64,000 nt of DNA, from positions 1 through 64,000 of the forward strand of contig NKJG01000005.1 of NCBI GenBank assembly GCA_002256395.1, given 5' to 3'. Positions within the stretch are counted from its first letter, which is position 1, and each line of letters starts with the position of its first letter. The notes under the pieces were generated by a model that was not told where the DNA came from, ran no database searches, and saw nothing but the letters and a program-made list of their open reading frames with translations. Shown piece by piece: positions 45,214 through 52,964 of this stretch. The position numbers and the translations under genes are program-made. This stretch comes from Bacteroidetes bacterium B1(2017). GTDB lineage: Bacteria; Bacteroidota; Bacteroidia; UKL13-3.

Positions 45214-45360
45214 TCAAAAAGTAGAACTTAGTTTAATTAACCAAGTTCTACTTTTATTATCTCCTTTTTTAATTTTCTAGTTACCATCTCTAAGTGCTAT
45301 ATTTTCATGAAATTGCTTAGTAATCAATATTATTTATCATAAAGCAAATGGAGCGTGCGG
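45199..45360 (+). repeat. Cassette-boundary repeat, copy E (right end of the array)
   Basis: Starts AACAAATGTTCTTAA and has the hairpin AAAAGTAGAACTT (45217-45229) with AAGTTCTACTTTT (45243-45255) around a TTAATTAA core. The CTAAGTGCTA block, the near-palindrome ATTGCTTAGTAATCAAT (45312-45328) and the terminal GCAAATGGAGCGTGCGG follow. The end lies 6 nt before the ATG of the recombinase-like gene. Confidence 0.85.
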
Positions 45361-45366
45361 GGTTCA

Positions 45367-45897
45367 ATGCTTAACCGACCAGAACGCTATCCAATATTAA
45401 AATTGCGAAACCAAGTGTTAATGTCCTTATTAATTTATCAAGGCTTAAGCTCAAATGAAGTGTGCAAAATTTGCTTAAGCGATATTGATTTGGATTTAGA
45501 ACGGATTCGAGTAAAGGGAAATAGGATCATAAAAGGACGAATTATAAATTTAATGCCAAGTCAGGTAGAACTTTTTGAAAGGTATTCAAAAGAAAGTAGG
45601 TGCAAATTAATTCATAAAAACACACCCAATTTTTTAATCGGCAAAACTGGCAATGCGATTTCTGTTGATGAAATAAATTATTTGGTAGAAACTTTTAAGT
45701 TCCTCTTTCCAAGTAAATCATTAAACCCAAAAACAATTAGGCAAAGTGTTATTTACAATTGGATTAATTTTTATAAGTTGCCATTGGAGGATGTTCAATT
45801 ATTAGCTGGGCATAAGCATATCAGTTCTACTTTAAAATATCAACTTCCCAATATGCAAGTATTTACATCGTTAATAAATAAATACTCTCCGCTTTGA
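45367..45897 (+). CDS. Degenerate tyrosine recombinase (catalytic-domain only)
   Basis: A 176-residue protein matching only the C-terminal catalytic half of phage-integrase/Xer recombinases. LLIYQGLSSNEVCKICLSDID corresponds to the box I helix, but the catalytic Arg of GLRxxE is Ser. PKTIRQSV corresponds to HxLRH, with Arg kept and both His replaced. AGHKHISSTLKY keeps the late His and the nucleophile Tyr. The N-terminal DNA-binding core domain is missing. It is probably inactive or an accessory remnant. It directly follows repeat copy E, whose last bases lie 6 nt before the ATG. Confidence 0.7.
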   Translation: MLNRPERYPILKLRNQVLMSLLIYQGLSSNEVCKICLSDIDLDLERIRVKGNRIIKGRIINLMPSQVELFERYSKESRCKLIHKNTPNFLIGKTGNAISVDEINYLVETFKFLFPSKSLNPKTIRQSVIYNWINFYKLPLEDVQLLAGHKHISSTLKYQLPNMQVFTSLINKYSPL

Positions 45898-46053
45898 GTA
45901 GAAATTGAAATGGAATTATGAGGTAAAATCCAAGAAATTCTAGGAAAAATTCGGAAATTTTCAGGAATCTAACTGAATTGCACTATTAGTTGACTAGTAG
46001 AATAATAAGTATACAAGAATTAACTCTTCAGGAACAATTCCATAAAAATAAAA

Positions 46054-46061
46054 TACATTTG
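46054..46061 (+). promoter_or_regulatory. -7 box before aroE
   Basis: TACATTTG matches TAnnTTTG and ends 6 nt before the GTG start at 46068. Confidence 0.5.
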
Positions 46062-46067
46062 TGACAC

Positions 46068-46826
46068 GTGATACCAGAACAACAAGCATCAGAAGTATAT
46101 GGCTTAATAGGTTTTCCCTTGGCCAATACTTTTTCGAAGGATTATTTTACAGCCAAGTTTAAATCTTATGGGCTAACACATAGGTACCTTAATTTTGAAT
46201 TAGCAGAGATCAATTCTGTAGTTAATTTACCTAATCAATATCCCAATTTAAGAGGACTAAATGTTACGAAACCCTATAAAGAAAGTATACTCCCCTATTT
46301 AAACAGTTTGAGTATTGGAGCTGCGGCATGTGGGGCGGTAAATTGCATTGAAATTAGTGACGCTACTAATTGGGTAGGGCACAATACAGACATTATTGGC
46401 TTCCAAAATTCGTTTTTGCCTTTTATTGGTTCGAACCGAAACCAAAAAGCAATTGTATTTGGAAATGGAGGCGCGGCTAGAGCAGTTTGTTATGTATTAG
46501 AGCAGATACAAATGGAGTATGTGCATGTTTGTAGAGCCCCAAGTGGCAAACAAATTAGCTATGCCCAATTGAGTAAAGAAGAGCTTAGCAAGCATAAAAT
46601 TTGGATTAATACTACTTCCTTAGGTATGTTTCCAATGGAAGATAAATGTGTTCCCATTTCATTTGAGGCTCTTGGTTCGGACCATTTTTGCTACGATTTA
46701 ATTTACCTGCCCCAAAAAACAAAATTCTTGCAGGAGGCCGAAATTAGAGGGGCTCACATAAAAAACGGACTTGAGATGCTGCATTTACAAGCGGATGAAG
46801 CCTTTAGAATTTGGATGAAAAAGTAA
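46068..46826 (+). CDS. aroE: Shikimate dehydrogenase
   Basis: NADPH-dependent reduction of 3-dehydroshikimate in aromatic amino-acid biosynthesis. The 252-residue protein has YGLIGFPLANTFS (substrate site), GLNVTKPYK with catalytic Lys68, GHNTD with Asp107, and the NADP loop GNGGAARA (132-138). The start is GTG 46068, placed just after a -7 box. It marks the return to conserved chromosome right of the cassette array and is followed after 19 nt by an acyltransferase gene. Confidence 0.94.
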   Translation: MIPEQQASEVYGLIGFPLANTFSKDYFTAKFKSYGLTHRYLNFELAEINSVVNLPNQYPNLRGLNVTKPYKESILPYLNSLSIGAAACGAVNCIEISDATNWVGHNTDIIGFQNSFLPFIGSNRNQKAIVFGNGGAARAVCYVLEQIQMEYVHVCRAPSGKQISYAQLSKEELSKHKIWINTTSLGMFPMEDKCVPISFEALGSDHFCYDLIYLPQKTKFLQEAEIRGAHIKNGLEMLHLQADEAFRIWMKK

Positions 46827-46845
46827 ACTTACTTACTATTGCGAT

Positions 46846-47805
46846 ATGGGTGCATTTTATACTTACTGCAAATACAATACACGATTAACCTCTCATTTAT
46901 TTTTTAATACTATTAGAATGAGTGGGGTAGAAAACATACCCAAAAACAAACCTGTATTACTGGCCATAAATCATCCCAACTCCTTTTTTGATGCAGTAAT
47001 AGTTGGTGGCATGATACCTAGGTCGACATATTTTTTGGCCAGAGGCGATGCGTTTAAAAACAAGATAGCCTTTCCTATTCTCACCTCCTTAAACATGTTG
47101 CCTGTTTATAGATTATCGGAAGGGAAAGAGAATTTAAATAAGAATACCGAAACCTTTGACGCCTGCCAAGATATTCTTGAAAAAAGGCAGGTGATTATAA
47201 TTTTTGCAGAAGGCTTAAGTGAAAACAATTGGGCCATGAGAAGCTTAAAAAAAGGTCCTGCACGAATTGCCATGAAAGCTTGGAATAGCCAAACACCTGC
47301 TAACGAATTGGTAATTGTTCCAATAGGATTAACCTACGAACATTTTAGCGGTGCTGGCAAAAACATATTGGTAAATATTGGTAAACCTATAGAAAAACAC
47401 GACTTTGAAGGAATAGCCAATGAAGCTTTATTAGTTAAAACCTTCAATGAAAAAATAGCTAATAACTTTGGAGAGTTGGCTTACATAGATCCAGAAATGC
47501 AGGAAGGAGATGCAAAGCACCAAGAATTTAGAGCTAAATTACAAGAAATTATTGCGCGCGAAAAATCGGTGCCAGCTATATTAAACCACCTTCGCTCGAG
47601 TGAGAAAGCAAAGAAAAAAGTAAACAACAAGTTATTTATTAACTGGAGTTTAGTATTTATGCCTTTGTATGCTTTTAGCACCTGGCTCACTCCAAAAATT
47701 GTGAAACCAAAATTATTTTTTGATTCCATTTCATTTGGCTTAGTTATGTTTTTATGGCCAGTGTATTTACTAATTATTGGATTACTAGTAAAGGCAATAT
47801 TCTAA
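46846..47805 (+). CDS. 1-acylglycerol-3-phosphate acyltransferase-like (PlsC family)
   Basis: A 319-residue membrane-associated acyltransferase. NHPNSFFDA is the catalytic His/Asp motif in the form used by one PlsC subgroup, and IIIFAEGLSENNW corresponds to FPEGTRS. IVPIGLTYE is the later conserved block. Two hydrophobic helices end the protein. It probably acylates a lysophospholipid or a related lipid. Its stop codon overlaps that of the convergent VOC gene (CTAA). Confidence 0.85.
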   Translation: MGAFYTYCKYNTRLTSHLFFNTIRMSGVENIPKNKPVLLAINHPNSFFDAVIVGGMIPRSTYFLARGDAFKNKIAFPILTSLNMLPVYRLSEGKENLNKNTETFDACQDILEKRQVIIIFAEGLSENNWAMRSLKKGPARIAMKAWNSQTPANELVIVPIGLTYEHFSGAGKNILVNIGKPIEKHDFEGIANEALLVKTFNEKIANNFGELAYIDPEMQEGDAKHQEFRAKLQEIIAREKSVPAILNHLRSSEKAKKKVNNKLFINWSLVFMPLYAFSTWLTPKIVKPKLFFDSISFGLVMFLWPVYLLIIGLLVKAIF

Positions 47806-48845
47806 TCCTTAATTTTATTTAAGCCCATTAAGCTAACCATCCAGCTCGGAAGTGGTTTATCTTGGCCACGTTTTTTAAGGTTTAAATACCAACCAAACTT
47901 TTTAAGGATGGGCACTTTGTGCGTTTCAACCATTTCTATAAGGGTTCCATCCGGGTCTTCCACATACGCAAAACGTCCGCCCGATTCGCCCATATCAAAA
48001 GTATCTCCGCTATCTACGGTTAGAGGGTATTTAAATTTTTCTAGGTTCTTTTTTAAACGTTCCATATTAGGAACATCAAAACAAAGGTGAATAAAACCTA
48101 AATCGCCCCAAAATCTATTTTCATATAATTTAATAGGGGTGCGATCGAGGCATTGAATTAACTCAATTTGAATATCACCCAAAAGCTTACTAAAGGGAGC
48201 AGTTTTAGGATTTTTGAACGTTAACAAAGCCCTTCTAAAATTTTGGTTTTTATATTCTTCCCCTAAATCGTTAAAAGTACCACTTACATCATAAGCAATT
48301 TGGTTCACGCCTAAGCCATTTTGATAAAATGCAATGGCCATATCAATATTACTTACTCCTATTACAGCCCCACAAAAACCACCTTGCATAAAGGTTTCAT
48401 TTTTAAACCACGATTCATCTTTTACCACCTGAAAGTTATTTCCTGCAGGATCTTTTGTCCAAAAAGTATCCTCCCCTTTAGGGTCGGCACTTGGCAAGGT
48501 ACAGACAGTTTTTTCCATTATAGTTGAATACGCCATTTTTACATTATTGGCTTTCAGTTTAACTGCATTAATTCCTAAATCGCCCCATTGTACAATTGGG
48601 CTTGGAGCAGATTGGCGACTGGTGAATTGCCAAATTTCGGCGCCACCACCACCATTCATGTTCATGGCTAAAATAGCTCTACGACTGTGTACTTCACCCC
48701 CTGTGTAGGGTGTCATTAAAGGCGCTTTGGCTTCATCATCAAAAATTTGCACATCAATTCCAAATGTTTTGCGCAACCATTTAAATGTTTCGGGTGAATT
48801 TTGGCAACCAATACCAACCTGTTGAATTCCTGAAATAAAAGCCAT
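47802..48845 (-). CDS. Two-domain VOC family protein
   Basis: A 347-residue protein with two vicinal-oxygen-chelate domains. The first starts GIQQVGIGCQ, the second GAVIGVSNIDMAIAFYQNGL and contains HLCFDVPNMERL and DPDGTLIEMVETH, which provide plausible His and Glu metal ligands. Dioxygenases such as 4-hydroxyphenylpyruvate dioxygenase share this two-module form but have other motifs, so the reaction is unknown. It starts 8 nt after the SDR gene ends and forms an operon with it. Confidence 0.8.
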   Translation of the reverse strand: MAFISGIQQVGIGCQNSPETFKWLRKTFGIDVQIFDDEAKAPLMTPYTGGEVHSRRAILAMNMNGGGGAEIWQFTSRQSAPSPIVQWGDLGINAVKLKANNVKMAYSTIMEKTVCTLPSADPKGEDTFWTKDPAGNNFQVVKDESWFKNETFMQGGFCGAVIGVSNIDMAIAFYQNGLGVNQIAYDVSGTFNDLGEEYKNQNFRRALLTFKNPKTAPFSKLLGDIQIELIQCLDRTPIKLYENRFWGDLGFIHLCFDVPNMERLKKNLEKFKYPLTVDSGDTFDMGESGGRFAYVEDPDGTLIEMVETHKVPILKKFGWYLNLKKRGQDKPLPSWMVSLMGLNKIKD

Positions 48846-48853
48846 GGGGATAT

Positions 48854-49654
48854 TTAAGATAATTTAAGTTTTTTAACTAACCAGAAGTATAAGAAAGGAG
48901 CAGTTTTACGAAGGATAATCAAGATCATTTCGTTTTGAACCACATATATTTTGCGCTTATTTTTAAGCAAGCCGCTAATTATTTTTTTAGCACATACATC
49001 TACAGGTATACCATTAACCTGACCATCGTCCATCACTTGGTGGGAGGTTCCATCGGCCTTTAGGGCAGAAAGAGATATATTGGTTTGGATACGACCTGGA
49101 GAAACCGTTGTAAAGTGAATGTTTTCGCGCTTGTTTTCAATTGCCCACGATTCAAAGAAACCTTCGAGTGCATGTTTAGAGGCAGAATAGGCACTACGCT
49201 GTGGGAAGCCAAATGTACCAACCACCGAACTTATTAAAACAATATTGGCATGAGAAGATTGACATAGTAAAGGCCATAAACTTTTTGTAAGGCTTACCTG
49301 CCCAAAGAAATTCACCTCCATAATACGTCTATCTACCGCAATATCTGTTTCTTCTGCTTGCGAGCGTTGACTTATTCCAGCATTATTGACCAAAACATCC
49401 ACCACATTTACAAGGGATTTAACCTTGGATGCAAACTCCTTAATAGAAGCTTCATCAGAAACATCTAGAAAAAGTGGATGGCAAATAGCACCTTTAGCTT
49501 CACATGTTTGAACCAATTCGGTGAGTTCGTTCATTCTACGGGCCGCCAAAATTAGCTTAGCACCAGGAACCGCCATTTGCATAGCAAGAGCCTTCCCTAT
49601 TCCTGAGGATGCACCCGTTAAAATAATTACCTTATTAGAAAATTGACTTGACAT
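48854..49654 (-). CDS. Short-chain dehydrogenase/reductase (DHRS7B-like)
   Basis: A classical SDR of 266 residues: TGASSGIGKALA for cofactor binding, NNAGIS, the catalytic Ser in VLISSVVG and YSASKHAL (YxxxK). The C-terminal hydrophobic stretch (MILIILRKTAPFLYFWLVKK) suggests membrane association, as in the SDR family members acting on lipids. An in-frame TTG seven codons upstream is possible, but ATG 49654 gives the usual N-terminus. The substrate is unknown. Confidence 0.88.
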   Translation of the reverse strand: MSSQFSNKVIILTGASSGIGKALAMQMAVPGAKLILAARRMNELTELVQTCEAKGAICHPLFLDVSDEASIKEFASKVKSLVNVVDVLVNNAGISQRSQAEETDIAVDRRIMEVNFFGQVSLTKSLWPLLCQSSHANIVLISSVVGTFGFPQRSAYSASKHALEGFFESWAIENKRENIHFTTVSPGRIQTNISLSALKADGTSHQVMDDGQVNGIPVDVCAKKIISGLLKNKRKIYVVQNEMILIILRKTAPFLYFWLVKKLKLS

Positions 49655-49751
49655 ATGGCAAAAGCAAGGCGGCAAAATATATTTTTTCCATCAAAAAATG
49701 GAGTTAAATAAAAATAATTAAAATCATCCTTAAGTTAATATTGCAAGCCTC

Positions 49752-50351
49752 TCAGAATAAGTGCAATTGATCGTCGAGTAAACGAAAACTTAACCTATGG
49801 TATTTGCATGGACCATGAATTTTTATTGCCTCACGGTGCGCTTTTGTGGGATAACCTTTGTTTTGATCCCATCCATACATGGGAAATTCTTGATGAATTT
49901 TATCCATATAGTCATCTCTATAGGTTTTTGCTAGAATAGATGCAGCCGCAATTGCTTGGAACTTTCCATCTCCCTTTATTTCGCAGCGATGCGGAATTTT
50001 CTTATAAGGCAAAAACCTATTTCCATCAATTAGTAATAAACCAGGCTCAACTTTTAATTGGTTCAAGGCTTTATGCATGGCCATAAAAGAAGATTTAAGG
50101 ATATTATATTTATCTATCTCCACATTATCTAAGGAGGCAACAGCCCAGGCCAATGCCTTTTCTTCAATTTCGAGACGGAGGCTATTTCTGGAACTTTCAC
50201 TTAATTTCTTAGAATCGTCGAGCCCAGCAATTCTTTTTTTAGGATCAAGAATGAGGGCAGCAGCAAATACCGGACCGGCCAGAGGACCACGCCCTGCCTC
50301 ATCGCAGCCAGCTTCTGGCACTTCCTTTTGAAAGAATTTTATTAGGCTCAT
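49752..50351 (-). CDS. rnhB: Ribonuclease HII
   Basis: Removes ribonucleotides and RNA primers from DNA-RNA hybrids. The 199-residue protein carries GCDEAGRGPLAGPV with the metal-binding Asp17 and Glu18, LLIDGN with the third Asp, and AAASILAKTYRD. The length is normal. It is 97 nt upstream of the SDR gene on the same strand. Confidence 0.95.
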   Translation of the reverse strand: MSLIKFFQKEVPEAGCDEAGRGPLAGPVFAAALILDPKKRIAGLDDSKKLSESSRNSLRLEIEEKALAWAVASLDNVEIDKYNILKSSFMAMHKALNQLKVEPGLLLIDGNRFLPYKKIPHRCEIKGDGKFQAIAAASILAKTYRDDYMDKIHQEFPMYGWDQNKGYPTKAHREAIKIHGPCKYHRLSFRLLDDQLHLF

Positions 50352-50458
50352 ACTAGAATTTAATGCAGGTTTTGAAGCAAATAACAGGCAAATTATAAAA
50401 GAATGCTACAAAGTTTATACGAATCAATAAATTTACAGCGTTTAAGAGTACCCAGCTA

Positions 50459-51916
50459 TTGATGAAAAAAACCTTTATTACCAATTTTATCCTGCTTATG
50501 TCGGTAAACCTACTGATAAAGCCATTTTGGATACTTGGTATTGACCGCGGGGTTCAAAACGCTGTTGGGTATGAGCAATACGGTATTTATACCAACCTCT
50601 TTGCTTTTTCGATGTTGTTTATTACCCTGTTAGATTTGGGAATAAACAGTTATACCTCCTCCAATGTTGCAAAAAACCCAGATCTCCTAAAAGAGGAGTT
50701 TGCCGCACTTACCACATTTAAACTAAGTTCTAGCCTAGTCTACCTAGCCTTAACTCTGGGCATAGGAATACTTATTGGCTACCCCTTAGACAGGATAAAA
50801 TTATTATGGATATTAGGTCTGAACCAAATACTCTCTTATTTCTACACCTATTTTAGAAGCATAGTTGGGGGCTTACAAAAGTTTAGAACGGATGCCTTGC
50901 TTTCGGTGGTAGATAGAACATTAATGATTGTTTTATGCGGCATGATGCTTTGGTTTGGCTTTTTTACCATTAGCATTCAGGCTTTTATTTTGGCTCAAAC
51001 CTTTGCCTATAGCATAGCCGTTCTTATTTCCTTTTTAGTAATTAAGCCACACTTACAGCAACTTAGCTGGAAAATAGACCGCCAACTTTTTAATAAGGTA
51101 GTAAAGCAAATGCTTCCCTATGCCTTGTTATCTTTACTTATGACATTTTATACCCGCATGGACGTGGTGCTTATAAGGCAATTAATACCCGATGGCGATA
51201 TACAGAATGGGATTTATGCTAGTTCATACAGATTATTGGAAGCAGCAAATATGATGGCTGCCTTGGTGGCGATGTTGCTATTACCTATGTTCTCGAAGAT
51301 GTTGGCAGGCAAAGAAAATGTGAATCCATTGGTACAATTTAGTACAGGATTAATGATTATACCAGCTTTCTCCTTTTGCCTCATTGCCTATTTTTACCAA
51401 GAGCCCATTATTCATTTATTAAATCATCAAAGTACCAGCTATGCTGCTTTGGTATTTGGCTTGGTCATTTTATGCTTTTTTCCCTTGGCTATCATGTATA
51501 TTTATGGAACTTTACTTACAGCTAATGGCAATTTTAAAATACTTAACAGTTTGGCTGCTATAGGTTTGGCATTAAACCTTGGGCTGAACCTATGGCTTAT
51601 TCCTTATTTAAAAGCCTATGGAGCAGCTATTGCTGCTATTAGCACTCAAGGGTTTATAGGCTTAAGCAATTTTATTTTAGCAGTAATTCTATTGAAGCTT
51701 AGCTTTGAGCGAACCTTTGTGATACGATTTTTAAGCTCTATCCTTATTATAAGTTTATTAATGCTTGCCAGCAAGAATATGGATTTGCTCTGGTGGCAAT
51801 CGGCAATTCTTATAGGTGTAGGAACTTTGGGTTGTATGATTGGATTAAAAATCTTGGATTTACAGCAAGGTTTAAGCTTAATAAAAAACAGGCAGTCGGA
51901 AAAAAGCGGTATATGA
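50459..51916 (+). CDS. Polysaccharide flippase (Wzx/MATE-like)
   Basis: A 485-residue protein with about 14 transmembrane helices, opening MKKTFITNFILLMSVNLL. It has the DxGINSYTSSNVA segment in the first helices and a TRMDVVLIRQLIPDGDIQNGIY loop typical of oligosaccharide flippases (PST/MVF-like). It likely flips undecaprenyl-linked repeat units across the inner membrane. It is followed by a Wzz-like and an O-antigen-ligase-like gene on the same strand. Confidence 0.88.
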   Translation: MMKKTFITNFILLMSVNLLIKPFWILGIDRGVQNAVGYEQYGIYTNLFAFSMLFITLLDLGINSYTSSNVAKNPDLLKEEFAALTTFKLSSSLVYLALTLGIGILIGYPLDRIKLLWILGLNQILSYFYTYFRSIVGGLQKFRTDALLSVVDRTLMIVLCGMMLWFGFFTISIQAFILAQTFAYSIAVLISFLVIKPHLQQLSWKIDRQLFNKVVKQMLPYALLSLLMTFYTRMDVVLIRQLIPDGDIQNGIYASSYRLLEAANMMAALVAMLLLPMFSKMLAGKENVNPLVQFSTGLMIIPAFSFCLIAYFYQEPIIHLLNHQSTSYAALVFGLVILCFFPLAIMYIYGTLLTANGNFKILNSLAAIGLALNLGLNLWLIPYLKAYGAAIAAISTQGFIGLSNFILAVILLKLSFERTFVIRFLSSILIISLLMLASKNMDLLWWQSAILIGVGTLGCMIGLKILDLQQGLSLIKNRQSEKSGI

Positions 51917-51927
51917 GCTAATTTTTA

Positions 51928-51935
51928 TATTTTTG
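51928..51935 (+). promoter_or_regulatory. -7 box before the Wzz-like gene
   Basis: TATTTTTG matches TAnnTTTG 13 nt before ATG 51949, so the chain-length gene may have its own promoter in addition to read-through. Confidence 0.45.
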
Positions 51936-51948
51936 TGCGAATACAGAC

Positions 51949-52959
51949 ATGAACAAGAAAAAGAAACAGTATTATTTTGAATTGATAGATGTTTTTCATT
52001 TTATCATCAAATGGAGAAAGAAGCTAATTATTATCTGCAGCATATCTGCGGTATTAGCCATTATTATTTCTAGTCCTTTTATAATTAAACCTAAGTTTTT
52101 ATCAACGGCAGTTTTTTATCCATCCACCAATAACTCTATTTCATCAGCCTTATTAACAGATAGCCGTGTGAAGCAAAAAGATCCCTTGGAATTTGGAGAG
52201 CAGGTTGCCGCGCAGCAGTATGTGCAAATTCTAGAATCGGATTATTTAAAAGGAAAAGTAATTGATCAATTTAAATTGGCCGAGCATTATAAAATTGAGG
52301 CCGATGATTCGGAGAGAAATTACAAGCTGGGCAAAATGTATTTGAAGAATATTAGTGTTAGAAAAACACCTTATGCTTCTATTGAGATTAATGTATTAGA
52401 CGAAGACCCTCAGATTGCGGCCAATGTTGCCAATGGTATTGTAATGATTTTAGACTCTGTAAAAACAGAAGTACAACGCAGGTTGGCTTTACAAGCATTA
52501 AACATTATTGAAACCGAATACAAACGTAAAGAGGAAGAGATAAACACCATTAAAACACGCATGCAAGAATTAGGTGCTAAAGGAGTTTATAACGTAGAAG
52601 AACAATCGAAAGCCATTACCGAGTTAATTGGTAAAAATGGCATGAATGAGAATATTCGTCAGCAACAAAACAACCTTGCCATGTATGGTGCCGAATCGCA
52701 ATCCTTATACAACACACTTGAATTGCAAGTAGAGCAAATGAACGAATTGAAGAAGAAATTGGATCAGGCTAAAATTGACGTTGGTGGTAATTTGAGTAAT
52801 GTATTTATTCTACAAAATGCCTCTCCTGCCGAACGCAAAACCTATCCTATTCGTTCGTTAATTGTATTAGGTGCGGTTTTAGGTTCATTCTTACTCTCTT
52901 GCATCGTTTTATTGTTTGTAGAGAAATTTAGAAACGAATCAGACGATTTAATTTCGTAA
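51949..52959 (+). CDS. Polysaccharide chain-length regulator (Wzz-like)
   Basis: A 336-residue protein with one N-terminal transmembrane helix (LIIICSISAVLAIIIS) and one C-terminal (IVLGAVLGSFLLSCIVLLF), enclosing a long coiled coil (about residues 175-275). This is the polysaccharide co-polymerase layout. It has no C-terminal tyrosine-kinase domain, so it is the Wzz/PCP1-like form. The short PAER-KTYPIRSL motif before the last helix corresponds to the usual proline-rich region. It sits between the flippase and ligase genes. Confidence 0.85.
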   Translation: MNKKKKQYYFELIDVFHFIIKWRKKLIIICSISAVLAIIISSPFIIKPKFLSTAVFYPSTNNSISSALLTDSRVKQKDPLEFGEQVAAQQYVQILESDYLKGKVIDQFKLAEHYKIEADDSERNYKLGKMYLKNISVRKTPYASIEINVLDEDPQIAANVANGIVMILDSVKTEVQRRLALQALNIIETEYKRKEEEINTIKTRMQELGAKGVYNVEEQSKAITELIGKNGMNENIRQQQNNLAMYGAESQSLYNTLELQVEQMNELKKKLDQAKIDVGGNLSNVFILQNASPAERKTYPIRSLIVLGAVLGSFLLSCIVLLFVEKFRNESDDLIS

Positions 52960-52964
52960 GCACC

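Noticed and set aside
36414..45360. CRISPR array
   Set aside because: The five repeats are 105-205 bp long and kilobases apart with genes between them, and no cas genes are present.
46428..46442. tRNA T-loop-like sequence GGTTCGAACC
   Set aside because: It is inside aroE coding sequence and no cloverleaf can be drawn around it. The same motif at about 57685 is inside the flavin-reductase gene.
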